From contig NZ_CP085636.1 in the NCBI RefSeq assembly GCF_027571385.1, forward strand, positions 2,170,001 to 2,234,000: 64,000 nt of DNA, written 5' to 3'. Positions 39,346 to 47,931 of the stretch are shown here, one piece after another. Source of the stretch: Shewanella sp. MTB7 (GTDB taxonomy: Bacteria; Pseudomonadota; Gammaproteobacteria; Enterobacterales; Shewanellaceae). The position numbers and the translations under genes were made by a program. Position 1 is the stretch's first letter; each line of letters begins with the position of its first letter. Under the pieces are notes generated by a model, which worked only from the letters and a program-made list of their open reading frames with translations, did not search any database and was not told the DNA's origin.

Positions 39346-40464
39346 ATGAGCATTAAAGTTCTCGTTGTTGACGATTCAAGTTTTTTTCGTCGAAGGGTTA
39401 GTGAAATTGTTGCTAAAGACCCTGACCTAGAAGTCATTGGAACAGCCGTCAATGGGGCTGAAGCCGTTAAAATGGCCGCAGATCTTAAGCCTAATGTCAT
39501 TACCATGGATATAGAGATGCCAGTCATGGACGGCATTACTGCTGTTCGTGAAATAATGGCTAAAACACCTGTCCCTATTCTTATGTTTTCGTCGTTAACA
39601 CATGATGGTGCCAAGGCAACCTTAGATGCGTTAGAGGCGGGAGCATTAGATTTTTTGCCAAAACGTTTTGAGGACATTGCAACCAATAAAGATGAAGCCA
39701 TTCGGCTTTTACAACAAAGAATAAAAACCATTGGGCGCAGGAGAGTTTACCGGCCAATAACACGACCTGTTACCAAACCAACTTCAACGCCTTTATCTCG
39801 ACCTCAGAGTACGACGCCACTACCCCGTACTGCGGGTAATGCTCCTATTGCGCCTAAATCTAATATCATAAATCGTGCTTCAGGTAGAAAATATAAAATA
39901 TTGTTAATAGGTACCTCGACAGGGGGACCTGTTGCGTTGCAAAAAATACTGACTCAGTTTCCACAAAATTATCCTCATCCTATTTTATTGATCCAACATA
40001 TGCCAGCAGCTTTTACTCCTGCATTTGCATCTCGATTAAATGCTTTATGCAAAATTGAAGTAAAAGAAGCTGTTTCTGGAGATCAGTTGAAAGCAGGTCA
40101 TGCCTATCTCGCTCCAGGAGGAATGCAGATGATGTTAGATCGTGCTGGTACTCATGGGAGATTAAAAGTTGTCGCAGGTAGTGAGGATATGAATTATAAA
40201 CCTTCGGTAGATATTACATTTGCTTCGGTATCCAAAATACTGGGTAAGGACACGTTAGCTGTTGTGTTAACCGGAATGGGAGCAGATGGTAGAGAAGGTG
40301 CACGAATGTTGAAGAACTCAGGAGCAACAATCTGGGCACAAGATGAAGCATCCTGCATAGTATACGGGATGCCGCAAGCAGTAACAGCCGCAGGCATTTC
40401 TAGTCAATCAATTGGATTAGAGCAGATGGCTGATGCTATTTTACGAGAATCATTTAATGGCTAG
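39346..40464 (+). CDS. cheB: CheB, receptor methylesterase
   Basis: Demethylates and deamidates chemoreceptors. The 372-residue product has a receiver domain (Asp9/Asp10, phospho-acceptor Asp55), a Thr/Pro/Arg-rich linker (about residues 130-180) and the esterase domain with the catalytic Ser motif GTSTGGP, His in QHMP and Asp in TGMGADG. It follows cheA by 24 bp. No cheR is present in the window. Confidence 0.95.
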   Translation: MSIKVLVVDDSSFFRRRVSEIVAKDPDLEVIGTAVNGAEAVKMAADLKPNVITMDIEMPVMDGITAVREIMAKTPVPILMFSSLTHDGAKATLDALEAGALDFLPKRFEDIATNKDEAIRLLQQRIKTIGRRRVYRPITRPVTKPTSTPLSRPQSTTPLPRTAGNAPIAPKSNIINRASGRKYKILLIGTSTGGPVALQKILTQFPQNYPHPILLIQHMPAAFTPAFASRLNALCKIEVKEAVSGDQLKAGHAYLAPGGMQMMLDRAGTHGRLKVVAGSEDMNYKPSVDITFASVSKILGKDTLAVVLTGMGADGREGARMLKNSGATIWAQDEASCIVYGMPQAVTAAGISSQSIGLEQMADAILRESFNG

Positions 40465-41065
40465 GTCTAAGGAGAAATCGAGCACTTTCTCCATTGTGGT
40501 TATTCTTTTACTTTCTGTCGCAGTATTTACCTTAGCTTCCTTATATTTAGATACTAGACATAAAAACAACCTATTACTGTTAGAAGTTGAGCGATTAGAG
40601 GGGACTCAGGTATTGTTAATGGTGCCTGATGAGCAGGCTGAAGTTGTTGCAAAATGGATGTCTGAAAATCCAGATGCCACTAAAACGATATTAACTCAAG
40701 CAAAGCCTAAACAAGAAGTTAAAGTGAGTGTCGGCCCAGGTACTGATGAAAAAGAAGATAACGCTTACTCGATAGATTACATTGATCAAATAAATATACT
40801 GACAAAGAAAGTGGAAATGCTTGAGAAAATAAGAGCTAATTCAATAGGAAATAGATTAATTGAAAGAGATACAGAGGAGTATATTCCTATCAATATTAGT
40901 GTTAGGCCCTCTGAATCACCGGATATTAACGTTATTAAGAATGATAAAAAGATTAATGTTAAACATTATTCTAAAGCCCACACCGTTTCAGAAAGTGCCG
41001 ATGGTGTAAAAGTCATTGTATTACCCCATGGTGGGATTAGAGTAACGACTCGAGAGCTTGATTAG
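40457..41065 (+). CDS. membrane-anchored protein between cheB and parC
   Basis: A 202-residue protein I cannot assign to a named family. It has a basic N-terminus, one membrane helix (about residues 12-31, [20 protein letters not shown]), a periplasmic or cytoplasmic domain, and a probable coiled coil near residues 108-125. Its ATG lies eight bases inside the end of cheB, so it is translationally coupled to it. Vibrio has an uncharacterised gene at the same place between cheB and parC (known order), which suggests a part in chemotaxis array placement, but this is only inference from context. Confidence 0.8.
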   Translation: MARSKEKSSTFSIVVILLLSVAVFTLASLYLDTRHKNNLLLLEVERLEGTQVLLMVPDEQAEVVAKWMSENPDATKTILTQAKPKQEVKVSVGPGTDEKEDNAYSIDYIDQINILTKKVEMLEKIRANSIGNRLIERDTEEYIPINISVRPSESPDINVIKNDKKINVKHYSKAHTVSESADGVKVIVLPHGGIRVTTRELD

Positions 41066-41103
41066 TTGGGCATAACAATAATAGCAGTTTTGAGGGGTTG
41101 TTT

Positions 41104-41895
41104 TTGAAAATCTGGACAGTCGCAAACCAAAAGGGAGGAGTTGGTAAAACAACAACAGTAGCGAGTTTAGCGGGGTCTCTAGCTAAACGGGGATTGAAGG
41201 TTCTGATGATAGATACCGATCCACATGCTTCTTTAGGATATTACCTCGGTATTGACTCAGAACTGGTTAAGTCTTCGCTTTACGATCTGTTTTTAGAACA
41301 TCAAAGCCTGACTAAAGAGTTCATTCAGGAACATATTGTGTCGACGTCGGTAGACGGTATTGATTTGATTCCTTCAACCATGGCGTTAGCAACGTTAGAT
41401 AGGTCATTAGGTCACCAAGGAGGAATGGGGTTAATACTTAAGAAGCTACTCTTGTTAGTTGAAGATAGTTACGATATTGCATTAATTGATTGCCCGCCAG
41501 TATTAGGTGTGCTGATGGTTAATGCGTTGGCTGCTAGTCAGCATATTATCGTGCCTGTTCAGACAGAGTTTCTTGCCATAAAAGGCTTGGATAGAATGAT
41601 TAAAACTATGATATTAATGGGACGTTCAAAGAAAACACAATATAGCTTTACTATCGTTCCGACCATGTACGATCGTCGGACTAAAGCTTCTTCGGCTGCA
41701 TTGCAACAACTTAGTAAAGAATATGGAGAGCAACTATGGCCAGATGTTATACCTGTGGACACTAAGTTTAGAGATGCGAGTTTAGCTCACCTTCCTGCAT
41801 CACATTTTGCAGCGAGTAGTCGTGGGGTCAAAGCTTATGAAAGGTTATTAGATCATTTACTTGCAGGAGCAGTATCTCATGTCACGCTTAGTTGA
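41104..41895 (+). CDS. parC: ParC-type polar chemotaxis ATPase
   Basis: ParA/Soj-type ATPase. The 263-residue product starts KIWTVANQKGGVGKTTT with the deviant P-loop and has DTDPHASLGYYLG and LIDCPPVLG as the other nucleotide motifs. In Vibrio the gene at this place (ParC, unrelated to topoisomerase IV) recruits chemotaxis arrays to the pole, and the parP-cheW-DUF2802 neighbours are the same here. The start is TTG at 41104, six bases after GAGGGG; the TTG at 41098 overlaps that site. A plasmid-type partition role is unlikely because no ParB gene accompanies it. Confidence 0.88.
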   Translation: MKIWTVANQKGGVGKTTTVASLAGSLAKRGLKVLMIDTDPHASLGYYLGIDSELVKSSLYDLFLEHQSLTKEFIQEHIVSTSVDGIDLIPSTMALATLDRSLGHQGGMGLILKKLLLLVEDSYDIALIDCPPVLGVLMVNALAASQHIIVPVQTEFLAIKGLDRMIKTMILMGRSKKTQYSFTIVPTMYDRRTKASSAALQQLSKEYGEQLWPDVIPVDTKFRDASLAHLPASHFAASSRGVKAYERLLDHLLAGAVSHVTLS

Positions 41896-42925
41896 TGATG
41901 CTGTTTTAGATTATTTTTCTCTTTTGCTAACAGAAGAAAGTAGTGAAATTGAAAAAACTGAATCATCAGTTGACGCTCCTAAATGTGCAAGTCATCATCA
42001 ATTTACTCAAGTTAGGTCCGAAAAATTGACCAGTTCCGCGATTAATAGTTCTCCTTCACTGGAGAGCGAACTTTCAGTTATAGAGAGTTCTGTATTATCT
42101 AAAAATCAAGAAAATGAAAAAACGCCATTGGCTCAGAAGCAATCTAAGCTAAGAATAATGACTTCAGTTGAGACGAAAGAGCGAGATCCACGATTAGATA
42201 AATTGGCTCTAGAACAGTTGCTGGAACCTTTACTTAAATCAACTAATGCGGAATCAGTTCCTCAAGTAACGGATACAGAAATAAGCAAAATAGATACACA
42301 ACCTAAAGTGAAGTCGTTATCGGAGAGTATTAAACCAAAAGTTGAAGAAAAAACAAAATTTAAGAGTCATACTCAAGAGTTAAGAACACAAAAACAAACA
42401 TTAGAAACAAAGTCTGAGACAAAAATCAGTGAAGTTCCGCCTAAAGTAACAAAAGATCTGCTTGAAACCCTCGATGATGAATTTCAAGTACTATTCTTTA
42501 AAGTGGCTGGGTTAACGTTAGCTGTGCCATTAGTAAGCTTAGGAGGAATCGTTAAACTTGATAGGCTTAACCATATTATGGGTAGACCTTCGTGGTATAA
42601 AGGAGTCCAAACTCATAGAGATTCGCAGTTAAATGTTGTTGATACTTGTGCTTGGGTGATGCCTGATAAGTATGATGATGCGTTAGCTGAATCCGTAAAC
42701 TATCAATATGTTGTATTATTAGAAGATAGCAACTGGGGATTGACGTGTGAATCCTTAGTTAATTCGGTAAAAATCAAGAAATCGGATGTCAACTGGCGGA
42801 GCAAAACGGGTAAACGTCCCTGGTTGGCTGGAGTTGTAAAAGAGCAGATGTGTGGCATATTGCATGTGCATTCACTCATTGATTTATTAAATTCAGGTTT
42901 AGGTAGTCAGGATCCTGTTGGCTGA
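41879..42925 (+). CDS. parP: ParP, CheW-like polar array protein
   Basis: CheW-like protein of 348 residues. Residues 1-200 are disordered, rich in Glu, Lys, Ser and Gln. Residues about 205-345 are a CheW-like domain (DDEFQVLFFKVAGLTLAVPL), matching the AIF domain of Vibrio ParP, which binds CheA and ParC and holds arrays at the pole. It overlaps parC by 17 bp and precedes cheW by 7 bp. The role is inferred from the shared gene order and domain layout. Confidence 0.85.
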   Translation: MSRLVDDAVLDYFSLLLTEESSEIEKTESSVDAPKCASHHQFTQVRSEKLTSSAINSSPSLESELSVIESSVLSKNQENEKTPLAQKQSKLRIMTSVETKERDPRLDKLALEQLLEPLLKSTNAESVPQVTDTEISKIDTQPKVKSLSESIKPKVEEKTKFKSHTQELRTQKQTLETKSETKISEVPPKVTKDLLETLDDEFQVLFFKVAGLTLAVPLVSLGGIVKLDRLNHIMGRPSWYKGVQTHRDSQLNVVDTCAWVMPDKYDDALAESVNYQYVVLLEDSNWGLTCESLVNSVKIKKSDVNWRSKTGKRPWLAGVVKEQMCGILHVHSLIDLLNSGLGSQDPVG

Positions 42926-42932
42926 GGTAAAT

Positions 42933-43418
42933 ATGACAGACGCAAATCAAGTAGCGGTAAATAAAGATGACGAAGTGTTGCAATGGGTAACCTTCCGGCT
43001 CGACAATGAAACTTATGGCATTAATGTCATGCAGGTTCAGGAAGTATTGAGGTATACCGAAATTGCCCCAGTACCGGGAGCTCCTCATTATGTATTAGGG
43101 ATCATTAATCTTCGAGGCAATGTAGTGACGGTGATCGATACTCGCTCTCGTTTTGGATTGGCCTCTTCAGAGATAGATGATTCGACACGTATTGTCATTA
43201 TCGAAGCTGAGAAGCAAGTGATCGGCATTTTGGTTGATAGTGTTGCCGAAGTCGTATATTTACGAGGCTCTGAGATTGACAATGCACCTAATGTGGGAAC
43301 AGAAGAAAGTGCTAAGTTTATTCAGGGGGTGAGCAATCGAGACAATGAACTACTCATCCTTGTCGATCTGGATAAGTTACTGTCCGATGAAGAGTGGATG
43401 GAGTTAACAGAAGTTTAA
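42933..43418 (+). CDS. cheW: CheW, chemotaxis coupling protein
   Basis: Couples receptors to CheA. The 161-residue product is one CheW domain (LQWVTFRLDNETYGINVMQV, then GIINLRGNVVTVIDTRSRFG). The ATG at 42933 has GAGG five bases upstream and is preferred to the TTG at 42918. A strong terminator follows. Confidence 0.95.
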   Translation: MTDANQVAVNKDDEVLQWVTFRLDNETYGINVMQVQEVLRYTEIAPVPGAPHYVLGIINLRGNVVTVIDTRSRFGLASSEIDDSTRIVIIEAEKQVIGILVDSVAEVVYLRGSEIDNAPNVGTEESAKFIQGVSNRDNELLILVDLDKLLSDEEWMELTEV

Positions 43419-43439
43419 CGGCAATTTAATCCTGAATTT

Positions 43440-43473
43440 TAGCCCCTAGTGTTAGGCTGGGGCTATTTTCTTG
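43440..43473 (+). terminator. rho-independent terminator after cheW
   Basis: TAGCCCC and GGGGCTA form a perfect 7-bp stem around 12 bases, followed by TTTTCTTGTTT. It ends the flagellar and chemotaxis transcript 22 bases after cheW; the DUF2802 gene lies beyond it. Confidence 0.85.
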
Positions 43474-43502
43474 TTTCTGCTTTATAAGAGTCTTATTAAA
43501 CC

Positions 43503-43907
43503 ATGATAGGTGATGAAATATTGATCGCTGTTTTAGTGTGTGTGATTGCCTTTTTGGGCTTATTGCTTTTTCAACATATGCAAACTAAACAGTTAAAAAG
43601 TAAAGTTAATGCATTAACTCTTTTAGTAAAAGAGAGTGATCGCCAACGTGAAACCGTTAAGCGTGAACTTCAGGAATTAAGAAGCGGCACTATAGGTGTT
43701 GGTAGGCGTATGCTAGAGCTTGAGAAAAAAGCTTCTCAACAAGATGCAAGATTAGACGAGGCTAAACACCAAGATCCACAAGCTAAGCTCTATACACGTG
43801 CAATGAAGATGGTTGATTTAGGCGCAGGTGTGGAGGAGTTGATTAATGAGTGTGAAATACCTAAAGCTGAAGCTGAGTTAATTATTAGGTTACACGGGAA
43901 AGGCTAA
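43503..43907 (+). CDS. DUF2802 family membrane protein
   Basis: A 134-residue protein of the DUF2802 type, regularly found after cheW in polar-flagellate gammaproteobacteria. It has one N-terminal membrane helix (about residues 5-23), a long coiled coil (about 28-90), and a C-terminal helical part (ARAMKMVDLGAGVEELINEC-like region, read here as YTRAMKMVDLGAGVEELINE). Its function is not known to me. No promoter is obvious between the cheW terminator and this gene. Confidence 0.85.
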   Translation: MIGDEILIAVLVCVIAFLGLLLFQHMQTKQLKSKVNALTLLVKESDRQRETVKRELQELRSGTIGVGRRMLELEKKASQQDARLDEAKHQDPQAKLYTRAMKMVDLGAGVEELINECEIPKAEAELIIRLHGKG

Positions 43908-44403
43908 GCTGATAAGGACGGCTATACGCCTTGCGAGATCCTAGGGTGCCAACAAGTTGGCTTCGAGAGCATCGCAAGCGACTTCTAGAATTTATGGGAG
44001 AAGGACGGACTTAGCCCTGCTAGAACGCAGCTAGCTGCTGCGAGAGCATCACTGCGTGACTTCTAGAATCTATATAATTGAGTGCAGATAAAGGCGAACG
44101 CCGCAAGTTGCTACGGTTAACGGGATGGCCTTCTTCTTTTGTAGGTCGGCATTTATGCCGTCAGCTTTATATTATACAGAAGGGCGGGCTTTGCCCTACT
44201 AGGACGGCACAAGTGCCTGCTAGGTTCTAGGGCTGCTTAGCTGCTATAAAGGCGAACGTTCCGTCATCTGTAAGCTATAGCGTTCGTCACTGTTTAGCTC
44301 GTATAGCAGGCCAAGGGCCGCTCTAACAGTGAGCTTGCGAACGTTCTAGCAAGGAGCTTGCGACTGTCCTCGAAGCTAACGTAGTTGACGTCCTTCTCAG
44401 CCT
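43908..44403. repeat. mini-palindrome repeat island B
   Basis: About 500 bp with no gene. It is a string of short palindromes joined by constant linkers such as CTAGAA and GAGAGCATC: GCCAACAAGTTGGC, TCGCAAGCGA, TCACTGCGTGA, GGGCTTTGCCC, GGCACAAGTGCC, GGCCAAGGGCC. Part of it (about 44050-44130) is the reverse complement of segments in the islands at 49-54 kb, so this island lies in the opposite direction. A REP-like piece starting GTAGGTCGGC lies at 44141-44162. Confidence 0.85.
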
Positions 44404-44742
44404 TTATACCTCCTCTACTATTTTTTGATGCATATTGTTCCACTCTTCTGGAAACTTACCATCAAGTACATAAGCGAAGGCTATGAGTTCAGCAATTAGT
44501 AGGTAAAGCTCTTTGGGGATTTCATCGCCAAGCTCTAAGCGTTGAAGAAAATCACACAAGTGTGCATTTTGATGGATATGAATCCCCGCTTCTTTAGCTA
44601 AAGCAATAATTTCATCCGCTACTATTCCTGACCCTTTAGCGGTGACTTTAGGTGCATTGTGGCCATCGAAGCCGAGTGCTACGGCTTCACGTTCTGATTC
44701 GACTGGGTCAGTACTGATTTTCTTATCCAAATCATCTTTCAT
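44404..44742 (-). CDS. FlhB C-terminal domain homologue
   Basis: A 112-residue soluble protein matching only the part of FlhB after its self-cleavage site (AVALGFDGHNAPKVTAKGSG, LAKEAGIHIHQN, LELGDEIPKELYLLIAEL). It has no membrane helices and no NPTH-type site. Such FlhB-like proteins (FlhX, YlqH) occur in several bacteria; some can stand in for the cleaved FlhB fragment. The ATG start is chosen with GGAT upstream; a TTG four codons earlier is possible. It lies 65 bp after the FliK-like gene on the same strand, and the two likely work together. Confidence 0.85.
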   Translation of the reverse strand: MKDDLDKKISTDPVESEREAVALGFDGHNAPKVTAKGSGIVADEIIALAKEAGIHIHQNAHLCDFLQRLELGDEIPKELYLLIAELIAFAYVLDGKFPEEWNNMHQKIVEEV

Positions 44743-44806
44743 TTCAATATCCAATACAGTTCATCTAGTTACAATTAACAGAATAAAATACTTTAAGTCT
44801 ATCAAC

Positions 44807-46807
44807 CTAAGCCTTGATCTTTACTAAGTAATGGTCACCTGGCAGCAAACTTGCCGGAAGTTTTGATTGCTGAGTCGAGATCTTATCCGGTGTTAATCCA
44901 ATAGCACTTAATTTTTTGACAAGTGATGGGAGCAGCTTGTCGATCCGTGTTTGCAGTTCACTGTTTTCAACACTAATGGTCATATTTAGACGAGTCTCAA
45001 TTACTTTAGCCTGAATTAAAATAGGACCTTGAAGTAAGTTGAACTTTAATTGTAGTTTCCAGCGAGTGCTGTTATTACTATCGTCGTCTGTTTCTTGAGT
45101 AAAGTGTCCCTCAAGGTTGTCTTGGTGCTGATCGAGTGAGTAGGGCAAGGTGAAATACCAATTTGACTGTCCATTAATGTCGTTACTTGCTTGGGAATAC
45201 AAGTTTAGATTGCTGATTAATTTGCCGGCCGTTTCCGTAGTACCAGATTTTTCGAGCATAGCGAGTAGCATGTTACTTGCTCCCATTTTTTGTTGAAGCT
45301 TTTGAAAGTAATTTAACGTTGTCTGGCTGGGTTTTACTTTGTTATTTAGCGGGTCAGAGTCGAACTGACTGCTTTTAACACCAAGAAGTAAATGGAACAA
45401 TATTGAAATTGAGTTCATATGAGATAGCAATGGTTTAACTAACATTTTGACATCGAATGGAGCGTTAAGACTAAGCTGCCCTATGAGTTCATCTCGTATT
45501 TTATTTGGGTCCGCTAAGGAGAACAGCTGAGAGGGGGGCATTTGGGGCATGAGTTTGTTTAATCGCGATGCAAGATTGTCTTTCACTTCATGCTTGTTTT
45601 CGACTATAGGGGGTAAACTGCCAGCTTTTCCAAATGCTTTATTTAATGCAGTTAACATTAATGCCTGTTTGGTGGCTTGAATTGCTGGAGTATATTCATT
45701 TGATCTATAGCCTCCTAAACTATCTTGAATCTTTGTACTCGATTGAGTCATTGTATTTAAATGTATCTCTTTAGCTGGGTTTAGCTGTTCTTTACTGTTT
45801 ACTTGATTGGTCGTCATGTTTTCAGCAGTGTTTTTATGTGGGGGGAGTTCAACCGCTGTGATTTTTTTATTCTGAAATGTTGGTGGCGAAGCAAGATTAG
45901 TGAGCACTCGCTTGTCTGTGAGTGTTCGCTTACTTTCATCGAAACTTTGTGGGCTAAGGGCGTTATCAGAAGAAATAAGCTGTTTAATCGAAATGCTTTC
46001 TAACGGTTTTATCAAGTGAGAATACAATCTTGCTATATCTGGCTTGGCGATGGATAAAGACTTATCCACCTGTGTTGGAATCTCACTTTTTTTATTAGGG
46101 TCAATTAATGACAACTTAATGTCGATTTCACTTATGATTGGTTTTAAACTTAAAAACCACTTGTTGTTGAAATGTATGCTGGGTAAAACAGTAGCTTGGT
46201 TCGTGCCATCGGATTTTTTACTGGGTAATGTAACTGCAGAAGGGATGTGAACCATTAAATCGTTTGATAACATAAGTTTTTTATCAATAAGTTGAGCATA
46301 AGGTAAAAGGTAGCCCTCGCTCCTTGAACTTAACTGCTTAAGTTGATTAATATTTATATTGTTTTCTATTACCAACTGTTTAACTGCTTGTGGCAGTTCA
46401 AATGTTATCGTTTTAGCGAGACTAATAAGTTTACTTGCGGAACTGATTTGTTGATTTGCTGAGTTGAGAGTATTGGTGGTCAAGGAATCTAATGCGGCTT
46501 TAATGATGTACTCAGTAGCAAGAGGTATATCACTTCTGTTTTTATTTGATATAAAAGTAATATTGTAATCATTACCATTAATTGAAACTTGTGTTAGTCC
46601 AGAGGTGGTATTGATAGCGCCTGGCTTTATTAGGTGTGTCTGGACTGGGTTTAACTCATTTGAACTTAGTCTGTTAGTGGCTCCGTCAGGTAAATGGGTA
46701 ACTAGTGTTTGGTTCGATGAAATGGAACTCTTCACCATGTTCGATTGGTTGTTTACGTTGCTAGTCGCAGGTTTGTTATTGCTTATTGGTTTCCCTTGGT
46801 TATTCAT
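44807..46807 (-). CDS. FliK-like protein
   Basis: A 666-residue protein. The first 350 residues are low-complexity, rich in Asn, Ser, Thr and Lys. The C-terminal 180 residues resemble the hook-length control domain (WKLQLKFNLLQGPILIQAKV, then LQTRIDKLLPSLVKKLSAIG). It is not the main FliK, which is at 23297. Paired with the FlhB-like gene just downstream, it forms a ruler-and-switch pair detached from the flagellar operon. Base use is AT-rich compared with the flagellar genes. The function is not known to me. Confidence 0.75.
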   Translation of the reverse strand: MNNQGKPISNNKPATSNVNNQSNMVKSSISSNQTLVTHLPDGATNRLSSNELNPVQTHLIKPGAINTTSGLTQVSINGNDYNITFISNKNRSDIPLATEYIIKAALDSLTTNTLNSANQQISSASKLISLAKTITFELPQAVKQLVIENNININQLKQLSSRSEGYLLPYAQLIDKKLMLSNDLMVHIPSAVTLPSKKSDGTNQATVLPSIHFNNKWFLSLKPIISEIDIKLSLIDPNKKSEIPTQVDKSLSIAKPDIARLYSHLIKPLESISIKQLISSDNALSPQSFDESKRTLTDKRVLTNLASPPTFQNKKITAVELPPHKNTAENMTTNQVNSKEQLNPAKEIHLNTMTQSSTKIQDSLGGYRSNEYTPAIQATKQALMLTALNKAFGKAGSLPPIVENKHEVKDNLASRLNKLMPQMPPSQLFSLADPNKIRDELIGQLSLNAPFDVKMLVKPLLSHMNSISILFHLLLGVKSSQFDSDPLNNKVKPSQTTLNYFQKLQQKMGASNMLLAMLEKSGTTETAGKLISNLNLYSQASNDINGQSNWYFTLPYSLDQHQDNLEGHFTQETDDDSNNSTRWKLQLKFNLLQGPILIQAKVIETRLNMTISVENSELQTRIDKLLPSLVKKLSAIGLTPDKISTQQSKLPASLLPGDHYLVKIKA

Positions 46808-47041
46808 TTAGTTTTTCCTGCTGAAGCTGGGCTAATTTTTTGGTTTTTCTACTTTAGAGGTTGATCTATTTGTTTTGCTGGGTATCCTTGTTGGACTTAA
46901 CGTATAATCACACTCACTAGTCTAGTTTATTATTACTGTGATACCTTCTTATCGTCAATGTTGAAGAAAAACTTTAATCTTGATTTACGATCAAATAACA
47001 ATGGCTGAAATGGATTCAGTTGTAGGCTCTAAGAGAGAAAT

Positions 47042-47878
47042 ATGAAGTTTATTAGGAAAGTACTGATTCTAGTATCGCTTATCGTCTCTGCTTTTTCAGT
47101 ATTTGCTCAGAACTCACCAGATGTGGACGTTGTGAATGTGGTTCTTGATGGTGACAACGTAGAGTTAAATGAAGTTGAGCTAATAGAAGATGGATCTTCA
47201 GTTACAATCTCTTATAACGATCCCAGGGATCCTATTGAGGGATTTAACAGGACGATGTGGGATTTTAATTATCTATTTATGGATCGCTACCTTTACAGGC
47301 CAGTAGCGCATGGTTATAAAGATTATATCCCTTTGCCGGTGAAAACAGGTCTTAATAATTTTGTTACTAATCTCGAAGAACCAAGTACATTAGTCAATAA
47401 TACCTTGCAGGGTAAATGGGGGTGGGCAGCAAATGCTGGAGGACGATTTACAATCAATACCACCATGGGCTTACTTGGAGTCATAGATGTTGCAAGTATG
47501 ATGGGCTTAACGAGCAAGCAAGATGAGTTCAATGAAGTTTTGGGGTATTACGGTGTCCCTGACGGTCCTTATTTTATGGCTCCTTTTCTAGGCCCCTATG
47601 TGACTCGAGAACTCGCCTCTGATTGGGTTGATGGCCTATACTTTCCATTATCGGAGTTTACTATTTGGCAATCCTTGGTCAAATGGGGACTTAAAAATCT
47701 ACATCAACGTGCAGAAGCCATTGATCAAGAAAGATTGGTTGATAATGCACTGGATCCTTATACCTTCGTGAAAGAAGCTTACTTTCAACATATGGACTAT
47801 AAGGTGTATGATGGCGATGTTCCTGTAGATTTAGATGATGATGAACTCCTTGATGAGTATCTGGAGGAGCTAGACTAA
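47042..47878 (+). CDS. mlaA: MlaA/VacJ family protein
   Basis: Outer-membrane phospholipid-asymmetry protein of the Mla pathway. The 278-residue product has the family core DPRDPIEGFNRTMWDFNYLF and LGVIDVASMMGL. The N-terminus (MKFIRKVLILVSLIVSAFSV, then FAQNS) is a normal signal peptide without the lipobox Cys found in E. coli MlaA. The C-terminus is acidic. The ribosome site AAGAGAG precedes the ATG. The response-regulator gene follows after 53 bp that contain a small hairpin. Confidence 0.92.
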   Translation: MKFIRKVLILVSLIVSAFSVFAQNSPDVDVVNVVLDGDNVELNEVELIEDGSSVTISYNDPRDPIEGFNRTMWDFNYLFMDRYLYRPVAHGYKDYIPLPVKTGLNNFVTNLEEPSTLVNNTLQGKWGWAANAGGRFTINTTMGLLGVIDVASMMGLTSKQDEFNEVLGYYGVPDGPYFMAPFLGPYVTRELASDWVDGLYFPLSEFTIWQSLVKWGLKNLHQRAEAIDQERLVDNALDPYTFVKEAYFQHMDYKVYDGDVPVDLDDDELLDEYLEELD

Positions 47879-47882
47879 AAGA

Positions 47883-47901
47883 AGGAACTAGGGAAGTTCC
47901 T
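47883..47901 (+). other. hairpin between mlaA and the regulator gene
   Basis: AGGAACT and AGTTCCT form a perfect 7-bp stem with a 5-base loop, starting five bases after the mlaA stop. There is no T-run, so it is probably an intercistronic or 3'-stabilising hairpin, or a leaky terminator. Confidence 0.5.
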
Positions 47902-47931
47902 CAGACTCGACACTTTTGTATAGGACCTTTA

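Noticed and set aside
41104-41895. plasmid or chromosome partition ParA
   Set aside because: No ParB gene or parS-like sites; the neighbours are parP, cheW and DUF2802, as in the chemotaxis ParC cluster.
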